Made by a program: the position numbers and the translations under genes. The notes under the pieces are model-generated. The model had not been told where the DNA came from. It ran no database searches and worked only from the letters and a program-made list of their open reading frames with translations. A stretch of 14,596 bases of DNA. It comes from Sulfurivirga caldicuralii (GTDB lineage Bacteria; Pseudomonadota; Gammaproteobacteria; Thiomicrospirales; Thiomicrospiraceae). Shown one piece after another: positions 13,605 to 14,596 of the stretch; positions within the stretch are counted from its first letter, which is position 1; the number at the start of each line of letters is the position of its first letter. The DNA is taken from contig DQVN01000159.1 of assembly GCA_015661715.1 (NCBI GenBank), positions 1-14,596 on the forward strand, in the 5' to 3' direction.

Positions 13605-14596
13605 ATGAGATTTTATCCTTGATGCAGCAAAATTGGCCGGCGGGTTATGCCGTTTGGCTGCAGGTGGTGCAGTTTTTCGGCGGCCAGGTGTGGCTGTTGC
13701 TGGCGAGCATTGTGCTGGTTGGAGCGCTGGTGGTGGATGCGCTGCAGCGTATGTTGGTGGGCATGCTGGTCAACCGCTGGACCCATCGTCACCCCTGGTT
13801 GAATGCTTTTGTCCAGGGGCTGAATCCGCCCTTGTCCGCCTATATCTGGCTGAGTGCGCTGGTGTGGGTGGTGATGCTGGTGATGGGACAGTTTGCGTTG
13901 GCAACCGACTGGGTGCCATCCCTTGCGCGCCTTAAATCCACCCTCGCCACCTTGATGCTGGGGTGGTATGTGATTCGGGTTGTCGGCTTTCTCGAAAGTC
14001 ATTTGAAAGTGGTGGCGGATACGGATCCTCGATTTGATCGTACCCTGGTGGAAGCGCTGGGTAAGGTGATTCGCCTGAGCGCGGTGGTGATTACCGGGCT
14101 GATTGTGCTGTCCGCTTTTGGGGTGAATATTGCTGGACTTCTGGCCTTTGGCGGCGCGGGGGGATTGATTGTGGGTTTAGCCGCCAAAGACATGTTGGCC
14201 AATCTATTCGGTGGATTGACTATTTATTTGGATCGCCCTTTTGCTGTGGGAGACTGGATCCGGTCACCGGATAAGGACATCGAAGGGGTGGTGGAGCATA
14301 TCGGTTGGCGGCGCACGGTGATTCGTCGCTTCAATAAAAACCCCCTTTATGTACCCAATGGGTTGTTTACCAACATTGTGGTGGAAAACCCCAGTCGGAT
14401 GAGCCATCGGCGCATCTATGAGAAAATTGGCGTGCGTTACGCTGACATGGATAAGGTGTCCCAGTTGACTGCTGAGATCAAGTCCATGTTGGAACAGCAT
14501 CCCGACATCGACCATACCCAGACCATTATCGTCAACTTCAATCGCTTTGCCGATTCGGCCCTGGAGTGTTTCATCTACTGCTTTACCAAGACCACG
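13601..14596 (+). CDS. MscS-family mechanosensitive ion channel (3' end cut by window)
   Basis: The frame from ATG 13601 stays open for 332 codons to the window edge, so the C-terminus is missing. The N-terminal part has several membrane spans (about 30-50, 78-96, 110-130 and 158-178). The pore-lining helix is at about 181-206, with G-G-A-G-G-L-I-V-G-L-A-A-K-D and N-L-F-G-G. It is followed by D-R-P-F-x-V-G-D-W-I, the start of the MscS beta domain, and then P-N-G-L-F and the C-terminal alpha/beta region. Extra N-terminal spans place it with the larger YnaI/YbdG-like channels rather than minimal MscS. These open under membrane tension during osmotic downshock. GGAG at 13589-13592 and an ATGA overlap with nagZ support the start. 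A role linked to wall recycling is possible but only by position. Confidence 0.93.
   Translation, partial: MNEILSLMQQNWPAGYAVWLQVVQFFGGQVWLLLASIVLVGALVVDALQRMLVGMLVNRWTHRHPWLNAFVQGLNPPLSAYIWLSALVWVVMLVMGQFALATDWVPSLARLKSTLATLMLGWYVIRVVGFLESHLKVVADTDPRFDRTLVEALGKVIRLSAVVITGLIVLSAFGVNIAGLLAFGGAGGLIVGLAAKDMLANLFGGLTIYLDRPFAVGDWIRSPDKDIEGVVEHIGWRRTVIRRFNKNPLYVPNGLFTNIVVENPSRMSHRRIYEKIGVRYADMDKVSQLTAEIKSMLEQHPDIDHTQTIIVNFNRFADSALECFIYCFTKTT

Noticed and set aside
1717..14262. Frequent GGATCC hexamers, at least eleven in the window
   Set aside because: More than a rough composition estimate (about four or five) predicts, but most fall on common Asp/Pro-type codon contexts in coding DNA; without a genome-wide count this is not a finding.
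1..14596. CRISPR arrays, tRNA or rRNA genes, insertion sequences, attachment sites
   Set aside because: I found no spaced direct repeats, cloverleaf-like sequences, transposase genes or terminal inverted repeats; coding genes fill nearly the whole window.

Overview
The window is a densely packed, single-strand stretch of bacterial chromosome, moderately GC-rich by eye. Every credible gene is on the + strand. The families point to a Gram-negative bacterium, most likely a gammaproteobacterium: an RND pump with adaptor and TolC-type outer membrane factor, a CysM-type cysteine synthase with the IRRWP motif, a short single-domain NagZ, and two exported lipoproteins. The taxon is an inference; no rRNA or tRNA is present.

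Layout. A UbiA/MenA-like membrane prenyltransferase (21-923) is followed by a 74-bp AT-rich gap, the only gap in the window longer than 20 bp and the likeliest promoter site. From about 998 to the right edge there are 13 genes whose ends touch or overlap at all junctions but one, where the gap is 18 bp. In order they are: RND adaptor lipoprotein, RND pump, cysM, a DEDDy 3'-5' exonuclease, a small single-pass membrane protein, a CYTH-domain protein, a TolC-like outer membrane factor, a family-5 peptide-binding lipoprotein, a YkuD-domain protein without signal peptide, two Dpp/Opp-type permeases, nagZ, and an MscS-family channel cut by the window edge.

How the genes may work together. The adaptor, pump and outer membrane factor make a complete tripartite efflux system, although the outer membrane gene lies four genes away from the pump. 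The second half reads as a peptidoglycan-recycling module: a binding lipoprotein and two permeases could import murein peptides or muropeptides, the cytoplasmic YkuD protein resembles the ElsL-type L,D-carboxypeptidases that trim tetrapeptides, and NagZ removes GlcNAc from anhydro-muropeptides. No ATPase for the importer is present, so that subunit must be encoded downstream or elsewhere. The YkuD protein has an unusual Ser-Cys-Gly-Cys active-site signature where Ser-His-Gly-Cys is usual. This ABC importer/YkuD/NagZ combination is the most interesting part of the window.
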